The notes under the pieces were generated by a model. It had not been told where the DNA came from and did no database searches. It saw nothing but the letters and a program-made list of their open reading frames with translations. A stretch of 64,000 nt of DNA from Epiperipatus broadwayi. Taxonomy: Eukaryota > Onychophora > Udeonychophora > Euonychophora > Peripatidae. The translations under genes were made by a program, and so were the position numbers. Below are positions 34,316 to 46,833 of this stretch, piece by piece. Each line of letters starts with the position of its first letter. The stretch's first letter is position 1. The stretch covers positions 2,287,001 through 2,351,000 of the forward strand of contig JAQFVV010006305.1 of the NCBI GenBank assembly GCA_028023455.1, read 5' to 3'.

Positions 34316-35319
34316 TTCAATACTCATATTTGATGATAGATATAGTCCAATATAAAAATACAATTTTATCTGATGTTTGTTATAATATGTAAAATTGCAA
34401 AGGATGCATGCTTTGATAAATATGAATATACATTTATAGAATTGTTCAAACTATAGTGTTTTTTCTGTAAATCTCTACGGGCATGAAACAGCACACAGCA
34501 AAATATTAGTTTTTAAAGTATGATTTTAATAAAATGATTTGAGATCTCATAATGAACAAATGGATAATAGTTAGATTAGACTTGAATTTTGGCTTTAAGA
34601 AATAGTAACCAAAATAAGATCTAACCTATTTTGTTCAAATCTTTAGAGTCTAATTCATTAGAAACACAATGCTGATGAAAAATTATGTCAGTAATTAAGT
34701 GGATGGACTCCCATCATCACAATAATAGAACTATCCTTGAACATATTAAAAACAAAACAGATAGGTTCTTCTGCAGGAATGTTATTCATAATATCGCAAA
34801 GAATTAATTTAATGAAGTATAATTACAATGGTAATCGGTTTAACATCAAGATAAATGTTAAACAAACAAACAATGCGCTAGACAATTTGTGAAAAGAATG
34901 TTCCGCAATCGAAAATGCATTTAAGAATTTAAATAGTGTTCCTGAAATTTTCGTTCCAGGCAAGCATTTATACTAATCCGCATTATTACAGTTTAATTGC
35001 GGTGTTTACATTTTATTTACACAATAATCTTATTTACATTATTTTTAGAATTTTTCTCAGTAAATAGTGTACAACAGTAAATATATGGGTAGGATATTAT
35101 TCATTTTCAATTATTTATATGGCTAACATTTTAAAGAAATACATAACAATAAATGTTAGATAAAAAATTTATTAGAGAAGGCTATTTCTTTTTTAATTAT
35201 AGTTCAACCATTCTCTCTACATTTTGATAAATTAGTATATCAATATTTATATTTTTAAATAGCAGATTAGTTAGTATACGTATTTTTAAACAAATAATTT
35301 CTGAAACAAACAAACGTAC
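34316..35319. other. Intron 1 of NELF-E, proximal part, unassigned
   Basis: Intronic sequence directly downstream of exon 1. No features are recognised. Confidence 0.3.
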
Positions 35320-35400
35320 CTTTCTTTTTAATTTAGCATATTTCTCTTTAAGCATTTCTTCTTCTTCTGTATAATGAGCCTGAAAATGAATGTAAACCAT
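35320..35400 (-). CDS. NELFE: NELF-E coding exon 1 (start codon)
   Basis: The exon encodes exactly 27 codons on the minus strand, MVYIHFQAHYTEEEEML through KEKYAKLKRK, and ends at AAAG followed by the donor GTACGT (phase 0). This is the highly conserved N terminus of NELF-E, with a short hydrophobic start, an acidic TEEEEML patch and a basic coiled segment. I chose the ATG at 35400 because MVYIHF is the family's usual start and its context (ATCATCATGG) is favourable. An in-frame ATG 36 codons upstream (35508) exists, but the intervening sequence has no family resemblance and is probably 5' UTR or promoter. NELF-E acts in the NELF complex that pauses RNA polymerase II; its RRM would be in exons not seen here. 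Confidence 0.85.
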
Positions 35401-36776
35401 GATGATAATTTTTTTGTCAGAGTACTCAATCCCCAAACAGAAAAAGGAGCCTCGTTTTAGAGTAAAATGTTCCTGAATTTTTATCAATAGGATATTTTTG
35501 TAAACCATTTTTCATTTTAGAAAAAAAATTCCGAAGTTAATTGAACTCATTTTTCAAAATAAATAGATCAATCATAATTATTAAAATTATTTTAAAATCA
35601 ATTTTGCTTTAAACATAAATTTAAAAATCCCCGAAACTTATATTGTAGTACACCTAATGCGTTCATAAATGTGAAGGAATATCATTTGCAAAACATTTAT
35701 TAAGTCATATTGAATCACTCAATCATTTAGTTATTTTATGAAAATATCTTTTCGAATTAAATTTATTAGATCTCATTTAAAATAGCTAAAATAAAGCACA
35801 TTGAAAATCAAATTTAAATTAGGTTTAAATATATTCTTTACTTAAAAGAATGTGAATTATCTTTATGTAATTAATTGGCTAGTAAACAAAATGTAGTTAA
35901 ATTATGACTCTTTACACTAAGTGATGTCACATGGTTAAATGTTTTCATAGTATCATCAAGTTTTAATTTTCGTCTTTCACTAGGGTAAGCATGTTTTCAT
36001 AAAAAGAGTGTAATGTTTAGTGCCACATTTATTTTCAATTTTGGATGCTAAACCTTGCCATGAAATAGTCTATTCTTTGTCTTCATTTATTAATATGTAT
36101 TTTTTAAAAGCAACATTAGTAATGAAATAAAATTATAGATATTAAACGTCTTTTTTTAAAAAAAAATTAGTAGCAAACCACTGAGATTATTTTTTTGCTT
36201 CTTTCCTTTAAAAGATTTTATATTTTATATTGATTGTTTTTAATAGTTGAATATAATAAAGGCGTTATACAAGTTTAAATGATAAATATTACCGTTTAAA
36301 TAATCCACTATACGATCAAAATCTGTCCATGTCAGGATAAATCTTCCACCAAACTTATATGGTAAAACGCTTTAGATTTTTTTTTCTTATGTTTTTATCT
36401 TCTGACTATACGAAATGAAGAAATGCAACATATTTTTGCATTATAAAATATCTTAATAATTTTTCTTGGCCAATTAGTCGAGCAATAATCTTGAACATTT
36501 TGCATGCAACTTTCCTCGTCTATGATTCATTAAAAATACTGATAATGAAAAGCTATAAAACACTTCATTTTCGTTCTAAAACAACGTTAGGAAAATGCGA
36601 CTCCTAATCAAGCAAAGTGGAGTTCCCATTCAAATCCGATTTTATTATTTCAGATTTTTCTTTTTAATCTTGCAAAAATTTGTAATATAGAAATTTTTAT
36701 TAAACATTTTTGTTACTTATTTTATTACAAATTACATCATGTGTGTATATACATACTATTTTCAAATGTATTGGCA
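35401..36776. other. Upstream region of NELF-E
   Basis: This must contain the NELF-E 5' UTR and promoter, but I see no clear TATA box, initiator or CpG-rich block that places the start site. The rest is AT-rich and unassigned. Confidence 0.3.
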
Positions 36777-36787
36777 AACTAGACGTT

Positions 36788-37002
36788 ATCATTTTCTTTA
36801 TTTTTTTTTTGCATTCCTTCATATATATTACTTTTTATAATTTTCCACATATATACTCTAATGCAATTTTTTTAAATATAATTCCTTTAATTTTCTAACA
36901 GTTTTGACTGTTCTGCAGAGAACTGTTAGAAAATTAAAGGAATTATATAAAAAAAATTGCCTTAGAGTGTGTATGTGGAGATTTATAAAAAGTAATGTAT
37001 AT
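36788..37002 (+). mobile_element. Head-plus-hairpin element D (family 2)
   Basis: The arms (about 36808-36900 and 36918-37005) form an imperfect hairpin around TTGACTGTTCTGCAGAG. The innermost arms are TTAATTTTCTAACAGTT and AACTGTTAGAAAATTAA. On the left a ~20-base pyrimidine-rich head (TTTTTGCATTCC) matches the head of element B. A possible 11-bp duplication, AAACTAGACGT (36777-36787) against AAACTGGACAT (37003-37013), has two transition differences. It is an older copy than C, G and H. Confidence 0.55.
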
Positions 37003-37654
37003 GAAACTGGACATCAATGACATCTACCTAATCTTATAAAAATTAATACGTGTGTATGGAATGATTACATGTGTATATTTATGATTTGTGCAGTTTTATG
37101 GTTGTATATTTTAGTGATAGTTTTCCTATCAATTAAATGTCCTATTTCATATTTTTTTCAAAAAATCTGGTATGTAAATTGTTTTATTAGGCAATTGTAA
37201 TTTTTCAGCGGTGCTGGTGCACACTTTCCAAAGACACGAACAGGTTAAGAAAATTATTTTGTTTATAATTAGTGCACTTTTAGAGTTTCATGTTTTTTAA
37301 ACAATAATGTGAAAAAAACTCTTGAAGATAAAACTGGAAAGCATTTGTTTGATTTTGGTATTTTCATTTTTGGTGATAAATAATAATGAAACAGATCCTT
37401 AAGAATTATCAGGAAAATATCGACCAGAAATATAGTCTAAAACTGCTTTTAATTATTCTAAATTATTTTTATACTTATTTTATTTTAAGAAGTCCTGTTT
37501 ATTTGACAATTTGTTGCACTATTTATGAATCTTTTAAAACAAGAATTAATATTTAGATATTTTTATTTCAATTAATTATCTATTTATGTATTTTATTTGA
37601 ATTTCAGACTTTGGACATAAATTTACTTAAATCTTTTGTTAACATCACTTCAGA

Positions 37655-39735
37655 AAATGTCAAAAAATGAAAATTCTAACAATTAAATACGAGCTTTCAG
37701 AAAGAATGGGTAGAAAAATTTGTTTTTATTGACAATAATGAAAAATTATTGTGCCTTATTTGTAAAATTACAATTGAAAACTACAAAGTTATGAAATAAA
37801 TCATCCCACTTTTCAACTCAATATCTGCACAATTCAAAATTGTGAATAGAGAAACTTAAGTCATTGCAATCAGGTCTTCATAAGCAGCAAAACCTACTAT
37901 CTTCTTTTAGTTATAAGGATGACAAAGATAACAGAACCAACAAAGTTAGTTTTTTGGTAGCTTGGAATATTGCTCATGCCAAATGTTCATATGTAAGGAG
38001 AATTTATTAAAAGAAACTTGGAAGAAGTGGTTAAAGTTTTGGATCCAGATATACAAATCTGCATAAATTGATCACATAAGATCCTATGTCATGTCAGACA
38101 ACTGAGTGTCTTATTAGTTAAATTAATAAAAATTTTGAAAATAGTTTGATGTGTAATGTGAAAAATTGTACAGAATTCAGTTTAGCTCTCGATGAGTCTA
38201 CAGACATTTAGGATATTCCACAATTGGCTGTTTTTGTGGACTATTTATCTGTAGATGTAAATATGAAGGAAGAAATGTTAGACTTACTAGCTTTTACTGA
38301 AACAACTCACAGTATCGATGTCAAAAATGTGCTTGATGAAGTAATGAACAGGCTTGAATTGCCTCATGATAAACTTGTAAGTGTTGCAACTGATGAGCTC
38401 CTGCAGTGATATGGAAAAATCTAGGTCATATTGATCTTTTAAATAACAATCCTCAAATTCTACACTTTGTTCCTTTTCACTGCATAATTCACTCTGAACA
38501 TCTCATAACGAAGTACTTAAAATATAAAAATGTGTAGAAGATTGTTTTTCAGATTGTGAATTTAATTAGAACAAATATCAAAACACACCATCAATTTAAG
38601 AACTTTTTAGAAGTGGTAAAAGAAGAAACATAAATTGGCCAGTGATCTCTCCTTTTGTTTATTATAAGATGGCTGTCAACTTACAATGTTTTGAGCTAAT
38701 TTTGTGGAACTCCTAAATCCTATCATAACATTTTTAAAAGAAATATCCAGAATTAGAAAATGAAGTTTGGCTTTCTGACTTAATGTTCCTTACAAACATT
38801 ATGGAACATTTGGAAACACATTATTTGGCATTACACAGAAAAGGAAAAATGATTAGGGATTTGTTACTGTATTTAGTTTTGAAGCTAAACTTTGGCTTTT
38901 TGTGCATGATCTTAAGACCAGAATATTTAATCATTCTCTATGAGTAAAAACAAATATAATTAGTATCAAAGAAAAAAAATTAGATGAATATAAAGAATAA
39001 TTGGAAGGATTTCAAGTGGATTTCAAATGTAGGTTTGAAGATTTTAAAAGTTTTAAATCTACATTTGCATATTTTGTGAACTCATTTATTTGAGATATTA
39101 CTGAAGATGGATTTCCAATTTCTGAAATAATACTTATTGAAGTAGCAGCTGGGGAATTGGAGTTATTAGAGATAAAAGAGGATCAGACATTACAAATATT
39201 TCACAAATCTAGTTTTCTAATTAAATTTTGGAAACTTGTGCCAAAATCAAAATATTCATACTTAAAGAAAGCTGCTTACCATCTAATTTCAATTTTTGGT
39301 ATAACATAATGCTGCAAATTGTATTTCACAATGAAGCTTGTGAAGTTGAAATATCATTCATAGTTGACCAATCAGCATCTCACAGAACTGCTGCAAACAT
39401 CTTTAACAAATTATACACCAAATTTCAAAGATTTGTCCAAACGTCTTCATTAAATGTTATATTTTTCATTAATGATTTTTTATTATTATATTTTTTATTA
39501 TTAAAATTTTAAAATAATTATTTTGTATTTTATTTCTTTTAATTATATTTTCTTATATATTTTATGCAGTACTTAAAAACTGTGGAGAATATGTCATTAT
39601 ATTAATTAAGTTAAATAAAATTGACTATATGTATTCATTTTTGTGTACCTAAATAATAATAATATGGTGTGGTTCTTTACAATATGTGAAAAACTAGCAT
39701 GTGTTTTTCATTGACCTTATGCATGCCCATCCCTG
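37655..39735 (+). pseudogene. hAT-superfamily transposon (Charlie/ZBED5-like), decayed transposase
   Basis: The plus strand encodes, in broken frames, a BED-like zinc finger start (FRKEWVEKFVFIDNNEKLLC) near 37700-37760. Next come VVKVLDPDIQ and SLALDEST near 38180-38210, with the catalytic-type Asp region. A 61-codon open piece at 38224-38409 reads LAVFVDYLSVDV, KEEMLDLLAFTETTHSIDVK and LVSVATDE. The C-terminal dimerisation region follows (LENEVWLSDLMFLTNIMEHL near 38760). The right end is a canonical hAT terminus: read inward on the minus strand from 39735 it begins CAGGGATGGGCATGCATAAG. The left terminus is uncertain; CAGCGGTGCTGG at 37206 is a candidate, but no 8-bp duplication supports it. 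The transposase is not functional. Confidence 0.8.
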
Positions 39736-40344
39736 TTCTAGAATTTGTCATAACAGTTAGTTAAATAAGATTTATTGAAATTCCAATCAGTCTTTTTAAA
39801 AATTTGCAACCAGTGATCCATTTCGTTCAGGCTATTACATGATATTTCTAAAGCTTGTTTTAAATTCACACTTTCATCACAAAATAATCACTTCAATAAA
39901 CATGTATGGGAATTATTTATAATAAGAGCTTATATTATAATATCTTGTCTCGTGGAGTGCAAAAATAACACTGATTTAACATTTTTTTACTTTAGAGATA
40001 GAACCCTAAGAAGCTTGTGAGGAATATCTAACTGGAAATTGATATCAGTTTCATAAACATATAAAATATTGGATGTGTATGGGTTTAAGTGGATTATAGG
40101 TGGTGTCTAATGAATTTTTAATATAGATTTATAGTTTTTTTATTCATTCAACAGTCTGTTTATATTATAACAGCATGTTATGATATAAGTTAATATAGAT
40201 TAGATTTTTATCTGTAATACAGAACTTTGCTAGGCATTTTTGTATTAATTATCCATTTTCAGAAGTCTCGAGTATTTGTTTATATTTATTTTCTCAAAAA
40301 TATTTGACCATACATGTTCCTTGTTAAATTTAAACAATATTAAA

Positions 40345-40394
40345 AAAAATGTTAAGATGAGTACTATTTTATTAATACTCATCTTAACATTTTT
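40345..40394. repeat. Perfect 19-bp hairpin followed by a 14-bp palindrome
   Basis: The left arm (40345-40363, AAAAATGTTAAGATGAGTA) and right arm (40376-40394) pair perfectly around a 12-base loop. CTTGCCATGGCAAG, a full palindrome, follows immediately at 40395-40408. It could be a remnant of a small foldback element. Confidence 0.6.
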
Positions 40395-40663
40395 CTTGCC
40401 ATGGCAAGAGAATTAGACATAATGGAATCTAAAACTCCTGAAGGTATTTACAAAACTCATTTAGAAGCTAATTGACCTTTTGCATCAAATAGTTTTATTG
40501 TTGATCTACACCTCAAAATTTCACATAACTTTTATGAACAGTTTTGTTAATGCAATTTTTGGCAAGAAAATTAGAAAGGAAGATCGCAACTCGTATTTAT
40601 GCAAGAATAAAGACCATGGTATGCTAAGTTCTGCAGCTTTTAGGTTTGGTTTTATTGTGGAAT

Positions 40664-41655
40664 GTTGATAGTAAATTAACTTAGATTGATAAATGCTATA
40701 TTTTGTAAAAATATTTGTATAAGTTTGTGCACTCCAGAAAAAGTAAAAAATTATATTTGGGAAATATATTTAGATCACTAAATGATAAGCGGTAAATTTA
40801 ATTAAATAATTTATGTTAATTACGATCGATAAATTCCAAGAAATATTTGCTAATTACAAACATTTGATAAGAGACTAATTAATTAATGGAATAGATTATA
40901 AATTATCTTATATGGAAATTAATTCATAAGACAGCAATTAATTATCGACCTAAAAACATTACCATATATGGAAGAAATTAATTAATTGTGTGAGTAATTA
41001 AAAACTATAAATAGAGTAAGCAACAAGATGCGTTGTTCATTTTCTGGTTCATGTTGGAGAGATGGAAATGACAACAGTTTCAGTAAATGTGCAGACTCAG
41101 TGAAAATGTGTTCTCGGGCAACAGCTGAACAGGCCCAAAGAGTTTGGGAAACTGAAACTGGAGGAAACTGTCTGGATAGCAGCTAGATGTGAAGAGTTTG
41201 ATTTTCCAACAGATTTCCAGTGAGTTTAGTAAGCAGACTGTTGTTGAGAGATGGAAGTGATTGCAGCTAAAAGAAGCTCATAGTGACGGTTGCAGTGCTC
41301 TATGACGAAGCCAGATGTGTTCGTATGCAACTGAATTGGACTGGGGCCAAAGTGTTTGGAAAGCCGAGGCCAGCGGAAACTTTCTTGAAAACAGCCAGTC
41401 TTAAAGTTTGTCGGGGGAAATGAACCAAGAGAACTATATATATAGATTGTGTTGTGTATAGCAATACCTCATTGGGGGAAGTTAACCATAGGGAACTATA
41501 TATATATTTGTGTTGCAAGTGTAGCAGATTGTTCGCTATTTTTATTATTTATTATTTTGTTTGTTGGTATTCGGAATGCTTCATTTTGAATACACATCAA
41601 TAAATATTTATATTTTACTAAGATCTGTATCAAGCTGAACCTTATTTGTTTGTGG
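40664..41655 (+). mobile_element. Probable solo LTR or LTR-like sequence
   Basis: This ~1-kb, GC-richer segment has promoter and terminator marks in LTR order: TATAAATA at 41006-41013, a plausible initiator ~30 bp downstream, and AATAAA at 41599-41604 followed by a T-rich stretch. It begins TGTTGATAG. TTGTGGAA occurs just outside both proposed ends, but the 3' end does not finish in CA, so the borders are unsure. An internal ~75-bp duplication carries GAACTATATATATA twice (41408-41520). No gag/pol sequence adjoins it. Confidence 0.4.
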
Positions 41656-41849
41656 AATAGTATTGGGTTCAAAATAAATATCCTGTTTTATTTTTACTGC
41701 TTGATTACATTCTTCAAAACTTTTGAACTTTGTTAATATTTCATGATTGAAAATGTAAAGAATGATGCTTACATTTGCCAAAGATGAAAGAAGAAAACTT
41801 AGTAGAACTAATTATGATTAGAAATTAATATTTACAGAAAGGCGTCAAT

Positions 41850-42940
41850 GAGCATTACAAGAAATTGCAGCCAAAAAATATTAAAATACACCAGAACTGA
41901 TCTCTACAGATTGTAAGCTGCACAAGATTTATGATGGTTTCATAATCAGTGATTTTTGTGGGGAATGCTATAATATACTAGCTATGGTTTTCATAAATAT
42001 AAGAACTGAAAAAGTATTACTGGCTGCATATCATAGCTAGATGAATTATCATTTGCATTCCAATAAATGGAAAGATTTATGTCTGGAAACCAGCAAAAAT
42101 GAGCAACAATTAAATTAGGTAATATGACTTACGATAATATAAAAATAACTAAAGGACTTCAAACAAGGATGATGCCTATGGTCTATATTATTTAAATTAT
42201 ATTTAAAACAAATACTTAAAATATGTAAAAGAAAATGAGGAAACAGGATTTCTTTAAATAATAATAAGATACTTAATACATTGTGCTAGCTGATGACAAA
42301 ATAATTTTGGCTAAGGATCATGATGATTTGAATTGTATGGCTTGAAAATTAATAAAAGAATGTAGGAAATGGGGCCAGAAAGTATAATAAAAACTAAAAA
42401 TATATATTTCAGGGGAACACAATATGATATGATATTGGAAGATGGAAAAGTGAGACAATATATATATATAGGTATGAAGACCACATAAAGAGGAACAATA
42501 AATGAAGCTGTAAGAGAAAAAATATATTAAGTATAAAAGCTATAGTAGTAATGGTATAGAATATTTGAAAAGTCAACAAATATATGATGATAATGAAAAT
42601 TCATCATTATACATGTTAATGGGGTTTGAAAGTTGAAGGGAAGAATGGAAAAAAAAAATACCAAAATGGATTACTAGTAGAGACCTGCAGAAAGTTGTGA
42701 CTAAAGCAGCAATGAATCAATTTGAAAATAATGAATATTGAACAGTAATAAATGAAGTCAGAACTAGATGAGGACACTACAAAAGATTTGAATAATTACT
42801 ATTTAATAAGGCTGAATTCAAGAAATAATGTAAAACATTTTTCCTTTTGTAGAATCATCAAAATATTTATAAATTATAAGAGGAAATAAAAAATATTTTA
42901 TATTTATTATGATAAAAAGAACAGCGAAATTGGGATCAAA
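41850..42940 (+). pseudogene. Degenerate LINE reverse transcriptase (RTE/Proto-like)
   Basis: Stop-ridden plus-strand frames keep RT order: a GLQT(R)...MP motif at ~42150, then LADDKIILAKDHDDLN at ~42285-42340 with the DD pair, then IKECRKWGQ. At ~42440-42480 come LEDGKV and YIGM thumb remnants, and LMGFESXREEW at ~42620. The arrangement matches a LINE family common in arthropods with ADDQV..AQD.DDL and EY.KWGL motifs. It is distinct from the CR1-like and RTE copies here. Confidence 0.55.
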
Positions 42941-43114
42941 GAGCTGCAGTTTGACAATCCTGGGTAAATTAACCGATTGCTAATCATTAGATTGATCGAC
43001 TTAAAAGGCAATTCTATTCATTCAAATGAGAAACTAAAAATAAATATTTATTTTTTTTACTTGGGAATCAATCCAGAAAACCTTAATTATAAGTCCTAAT
43101 AATATCAACAGAAA

Positions 43115-43290
43115 CATTAAAATTTTGAAATAATTATTTTGTAATTTATTTATTTATCTTAATTATATTTTTTATATATACGTATACAACACTTAAAAAC
43201 CTATGTAGAATATGTAATCATATTAAAGTTAAATAAAATTGACTATGTGTATTTATTTTTGTGTACCTAAATAATAATACTTAAATAAAT
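43115..43290 (+). repeat. Second copy of the hAT 3' non-coding end
   Basis: About 165 bp match 39507-39665, the stretch between the hAT transposase remnant and its right end, including GTTAAATAAAATTGACTAT and TTTTTGTGTACCTAAATAATAATA. The terminal inverted repeat itself is missing. It is a truncated sister insertion. Confidence 0.6.
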
Positions 43291-43559
43291 AATATTTAAA
43301 TCATAAATGTATAAAGAATTCATTATTGATTTTAGTACATTTTTTTGCTTTAAGATAGATTTTTATATGGGTTTAATATTATTTTGTTTATTTATTTATT
43401 TTTTGTGCATGTATTATTATTTATTTTACTTATTGGATTTTTATTCTTAAATATTAGTTCATCTTTTCCCGCTAGATGACTCTTTTACTTTTACATGTTA
43501 TTTTGAAGAACTATAGATATTTAAATACAGTACTTTGTTATTAATGGCAAAAATTATAC

Positions 43560-44400
43560 AGACAGTTAGGAATTAGAGTAGAAAAGAGAAACAGAAAATA
43601 GAATGCTACAGAATAAAAATCTTCATAATTCTTATAATAAATCTGAAGTAGAATTATTTTGCATGTTTTAATATTTGAAAATGATGAGATAGGCCAGGAA
43701 ACCTTTAACTTTTTGGATAGAATGCAAAAAGAATTAGATAGATATGTATTGGATGTGGAATTGTGGGTAGTAAATGAGATTTTTAAAAGTTAAACAAGAT
43801 CGATTTTTTTTTTTTAGTGAGGGAAATGTGAATTATGAAAAGATTAATATAAATAGTGTTTAATTGAACTATGGGAAGAGGTTCAACAAACAATCTGGAC
43901 AAATCAAATGTATTTCCTCGTATTTATATAAGAAATAGGATAAATGTGTAGAAAATATATTTTAGGTACATATGAAAGGTGGGAAAGAAAAAAAATGTTT
44001 GGACAAGAGTAGTAGTAAATGGATATGAATAAAAATAATAATTTGGAGTTATAAAAGAATAAAAATTGTATAAGATAAAAAAGGATTTGTGATAATGCTT
44101 AAGAGAGTTTATTATTATTTGGTATAAGCAGAATATTTAGATAGTAGAGGAGAAAGGCAAAAATGGAATAAGGATGTGGATTATACATGCTTTTTATTAG
44201 GACATGGAAAAAATAGTATTGAATATTTGTTTTTGGAGTGTAGGATGTTAGTAGAAATTTAGAGGTAAGAAAATGAAAAGGGTAAAGATTTTATGATTTT
44301 GTTTAGCTTAAGTCTTTATAAGAAATTTGAGGAATATGAAGACAGGATAATGGAATTAACCGATATTAAAATGAGATAGGGGGAAAATAAACAGTGTCAG
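43560..44400 (+). pseudogene. CR1-like LINE tail, decayed (same family as the 12.5-17.1 kb LINE)
   Basis: Plus-strand pieces line up with the C-terminal half of the intact LINE. LDRMQKELDRYVLDVELWVV at ~43715-43775 corresponds to LEKAQREVGRHALDAEVWTA. DYTCFLLGHGKNSIEYLFLE at ~44180-44240 corresponds to the finger region, and EDRIMELTDIKMR at ~44340 to the final helix. Stops and frameshifts are frequent. Confidence 0.6.
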
Positions 44401-44519
44401 TGCTAGAAGAATGATTTGGTGATTGTAGATTGAAAGGAGATAATAAGGAGTGAAAGTAGACATTTTTTTGTGTTATATAATGTTTTCAAAGAATAGAATT
44501 ATTTAATTTGGAAAAACAG

Positions 44520-44930
44520 GCTTTCTGAACATATGGAATATGCTAAGAAATTCTGACTTTAAGAAGGCATTTTATATTACATTAAAACAGGGAAGCAAAG
44601 CAAAAAAAAAAAAAATTAGAATTTGGAGTATAAATATGGTTTATGTTAAAATGGGAGGAAGAGTATCAACATTTATTTTGGAATGTAGATTGTTGAAAGA
44701 GGATCAGGATAAATTTTATAGAGATTGAGAGGAAATTAAAAACAAATAGAATGAAAAAGGTAAAGATTGAATGATTTATTATTTAGATTTTTTTTTAACA
44801 AAAATGAAAAATATGAGGATAGTATAATGGAATTAATGAAACAGTTTTTTTTATGAAAATGAGATAGAAGAATCAATCAATTACAGCTGGAAGAGTGACT
44901 TGGTAATAAGGAATAAAAAATAAATGAGTT
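44520..44930 (+). pseudogene. CR1-like LINE tail, second adjacent copy
   Basis: This repeats the last part of the preceding fragment: STFILECRLLKEDQDKFYRD at ~44670-44725, then NEKGKD and an ..EDSIMELMKQ-like end at ~44815-44845. Two 3' tails of one LINE family in the same orientation, ~400 bp apart, suggest a tandem duplication or two truncated insertions. Confidence 0.5.
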
Positions 44931-46476
44931 TACTGTGCTTTATGTTAGTTTCAATGAGAGGGAATGTTTAACTTGGGTAAAACATTTTCTGGCTCATAAT
45001 TGCTTTTTGACATTTTTAGCCTTACTATAGACGTTGTCTTTCTATTTTGCATCTCTCTAAGAAGATTTTTAAATATTAGTTTTCTGCTTTTTAAAATTAT
45101 GAACAATTCTTTATTTTATAATTGAAACAAAACAGCTTTTGATTAAGCAAGATTATTTGTTTCTATAGCTAAAGTGAAATTGGAATGATGACAGTAAAAT
45201 TTCTAAGTCTTGTAAGATTTGTCCTCTTCTGTATGCTTATGCGTGCTTTAAAAGAGAACCCACCTTTGCTAATATAGTTAATGAAATAAATAACTAGTTT
45301 TTCAGTGAATAAAGATAAATCTGAATACATCATCAATTTTTAAGTTGTATCTTTTATTCATTTTGGACTATTGTGTTGGCATTCAACAAGATGCCAGTTT
45401 TCAAATTCTTAAATAATATTCAGATACCACAGTGGTTCTTTTTTTCTAATACATAAAAAAGTTATTCTTTCTATAAAAACAAACAAAAAAAATAGTTCAT
45501 AGAACAACATCTCTCTAAACACTCAAATCTATTAACAACAAAACCAAAACTGATATCATTAGACTGCAAATCCATTTTGTAGACTGTTTATAAGAATGTA
45601 TGTTAGATCTTACCCATTTTTTTTTAATAGTAGTTTGTTTTAATTTTTTAAAGAATATTCTAAATGGCTTGTGATTGATTTTTTTGAATGTCATCTTTTG
45701 ATATATTTGGTTTGCCACTTCTTTTTCTGATAAGAATAATTCCTGGTTCATTAAAAAAAAATAATCTGATAGCAAATCAAATATCATTAGAACTTGGAGA
45801 GTCTTTTAAACTTTTTTTGTATTTTGTTAGCAAATTTTTGAAAAACCATTTACAATGGTTAGTTATAATGTCTCAGTTGCAAATCTTCATTTAAAATAAA
45901 ATATTTAATACTTTTTAAAATAAAAAAAGGCATTATGAATATCACTTACAAAAGTTTTGCATTCCTGTTAAACTATGTCCCAAGTTAATCTTTTTACTGT
46001 GTATTGTAAATTAAACATCCATCTTTCTCTATTATTGTTACTATATTTATTTTATTAAACACATCATATTGATGAGGTTTAATAAAATAAGAATTGTAAT
46101 GGTAATATAAAAAGGCAATACATAGAGAAAGTTATGCCTGTTTTAATAAAGAAAGGTGGATTTGTTTAATTATTTATAATTTCATCAATGCATATAGAAG
46201 AATATAAGGTGAAAGGAAGAATACAAATACTTTATATTGTAAATTAACAATCTTAAATAGTTTTCTGTAAGCCTAGAGACCTCTCTGGCATTTATGCCAA
46301 TCACATGTTGAAAGATGATCGTTTTTGTTTTTTTGTAACACTTATATAAATTTAGAAAATATTAATATTTTTTTAAATAATTTGTAATTCTTTTAATTTA
46401 CTTATAGCAAAAATTTTAATATTTAAGTTTATAATTAATTAAAAAAAATTGTTTAAAATATATTTTCTAATTTTAG
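44931..46476. other. AT-rich sequence upstream of the QTRT2 start-codon exon
   Basis: This must be intronic or 5' flanking sequence of QTRT2. A 20-bp-arm hairpin (TTATTTTATTAAAC...GTTTAATAAAATAA) lies at ~46047-46091. No other feature is recognised. Confidence 0.3.
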
Positions 46477-46687
46477 AAAGAAAAAAAATGAAATTTACAA
46501 TAAAGAAGGCATTTGGAAATTGTCGTTTGAGTTGCATGAGTGAAGTTGGTCATCATATTGAGAAAGTTTGGAATACTCCTATGTGTATTATGTATTCAAG
46601 GAGTGGAAGCATACCTCATTTAACACCAGATGTTCATAAATATTTATCATCATCTGACTTACCTTTGCAATTACCTTTAAATTATTT
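46477..46687 (+). CDS. QTRT2: QTRT2 start-codon exon
   Basis: This exon encodes the N terminus of the accessory subunit of eukaryotic queuine tRNA-ribosyltransferase. QTRT2 pairs with catalytic QTRT1 to exchange guanine 34 for queuine in GUN-anticodon tRNAs, at the outer mitochondrial membrane and in the cytoplasm. It is preceded by the acceptor TTTTCTAATTTTAG (so at least one 5' UTR exon lies upstream), starts at ATG 46488 and ends at the donor GTAAGT in phase 2. Its 66 codons include MKFTIKKAFGNCRLSCMSEV, NTPMCIMYSRSGSIPHLTPD and LPLQLPLNY. These match the family pattern G.CRLG...TP.CLLYT..G..PHLT.D and the Q..L..L segment. An in-frame upstream ATG at 46449 falls in the intron. Confidence 0.85.
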
Positions 46688-46833
46688 GTAAGTATATTTT
46701 TTAATGTAAAAAAAAAAAAGATTATTTACATATGTTATAACATAAAATATTTCTTTAATAATAAATCTAATAGTGCTGAGGGCTAGATAGGTCCATAAAT
46801 GTAAATTCATTAAAAGCAGTCATTACTTAAAGC

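Noticed and set aside
37206-37217. CAGCGGTGCTGG as the left end of the hAT element
   Set aside because: It resembles the right terminus only in the first bases, and no 8-bp duplication flanks the pair, so I left the left border open.
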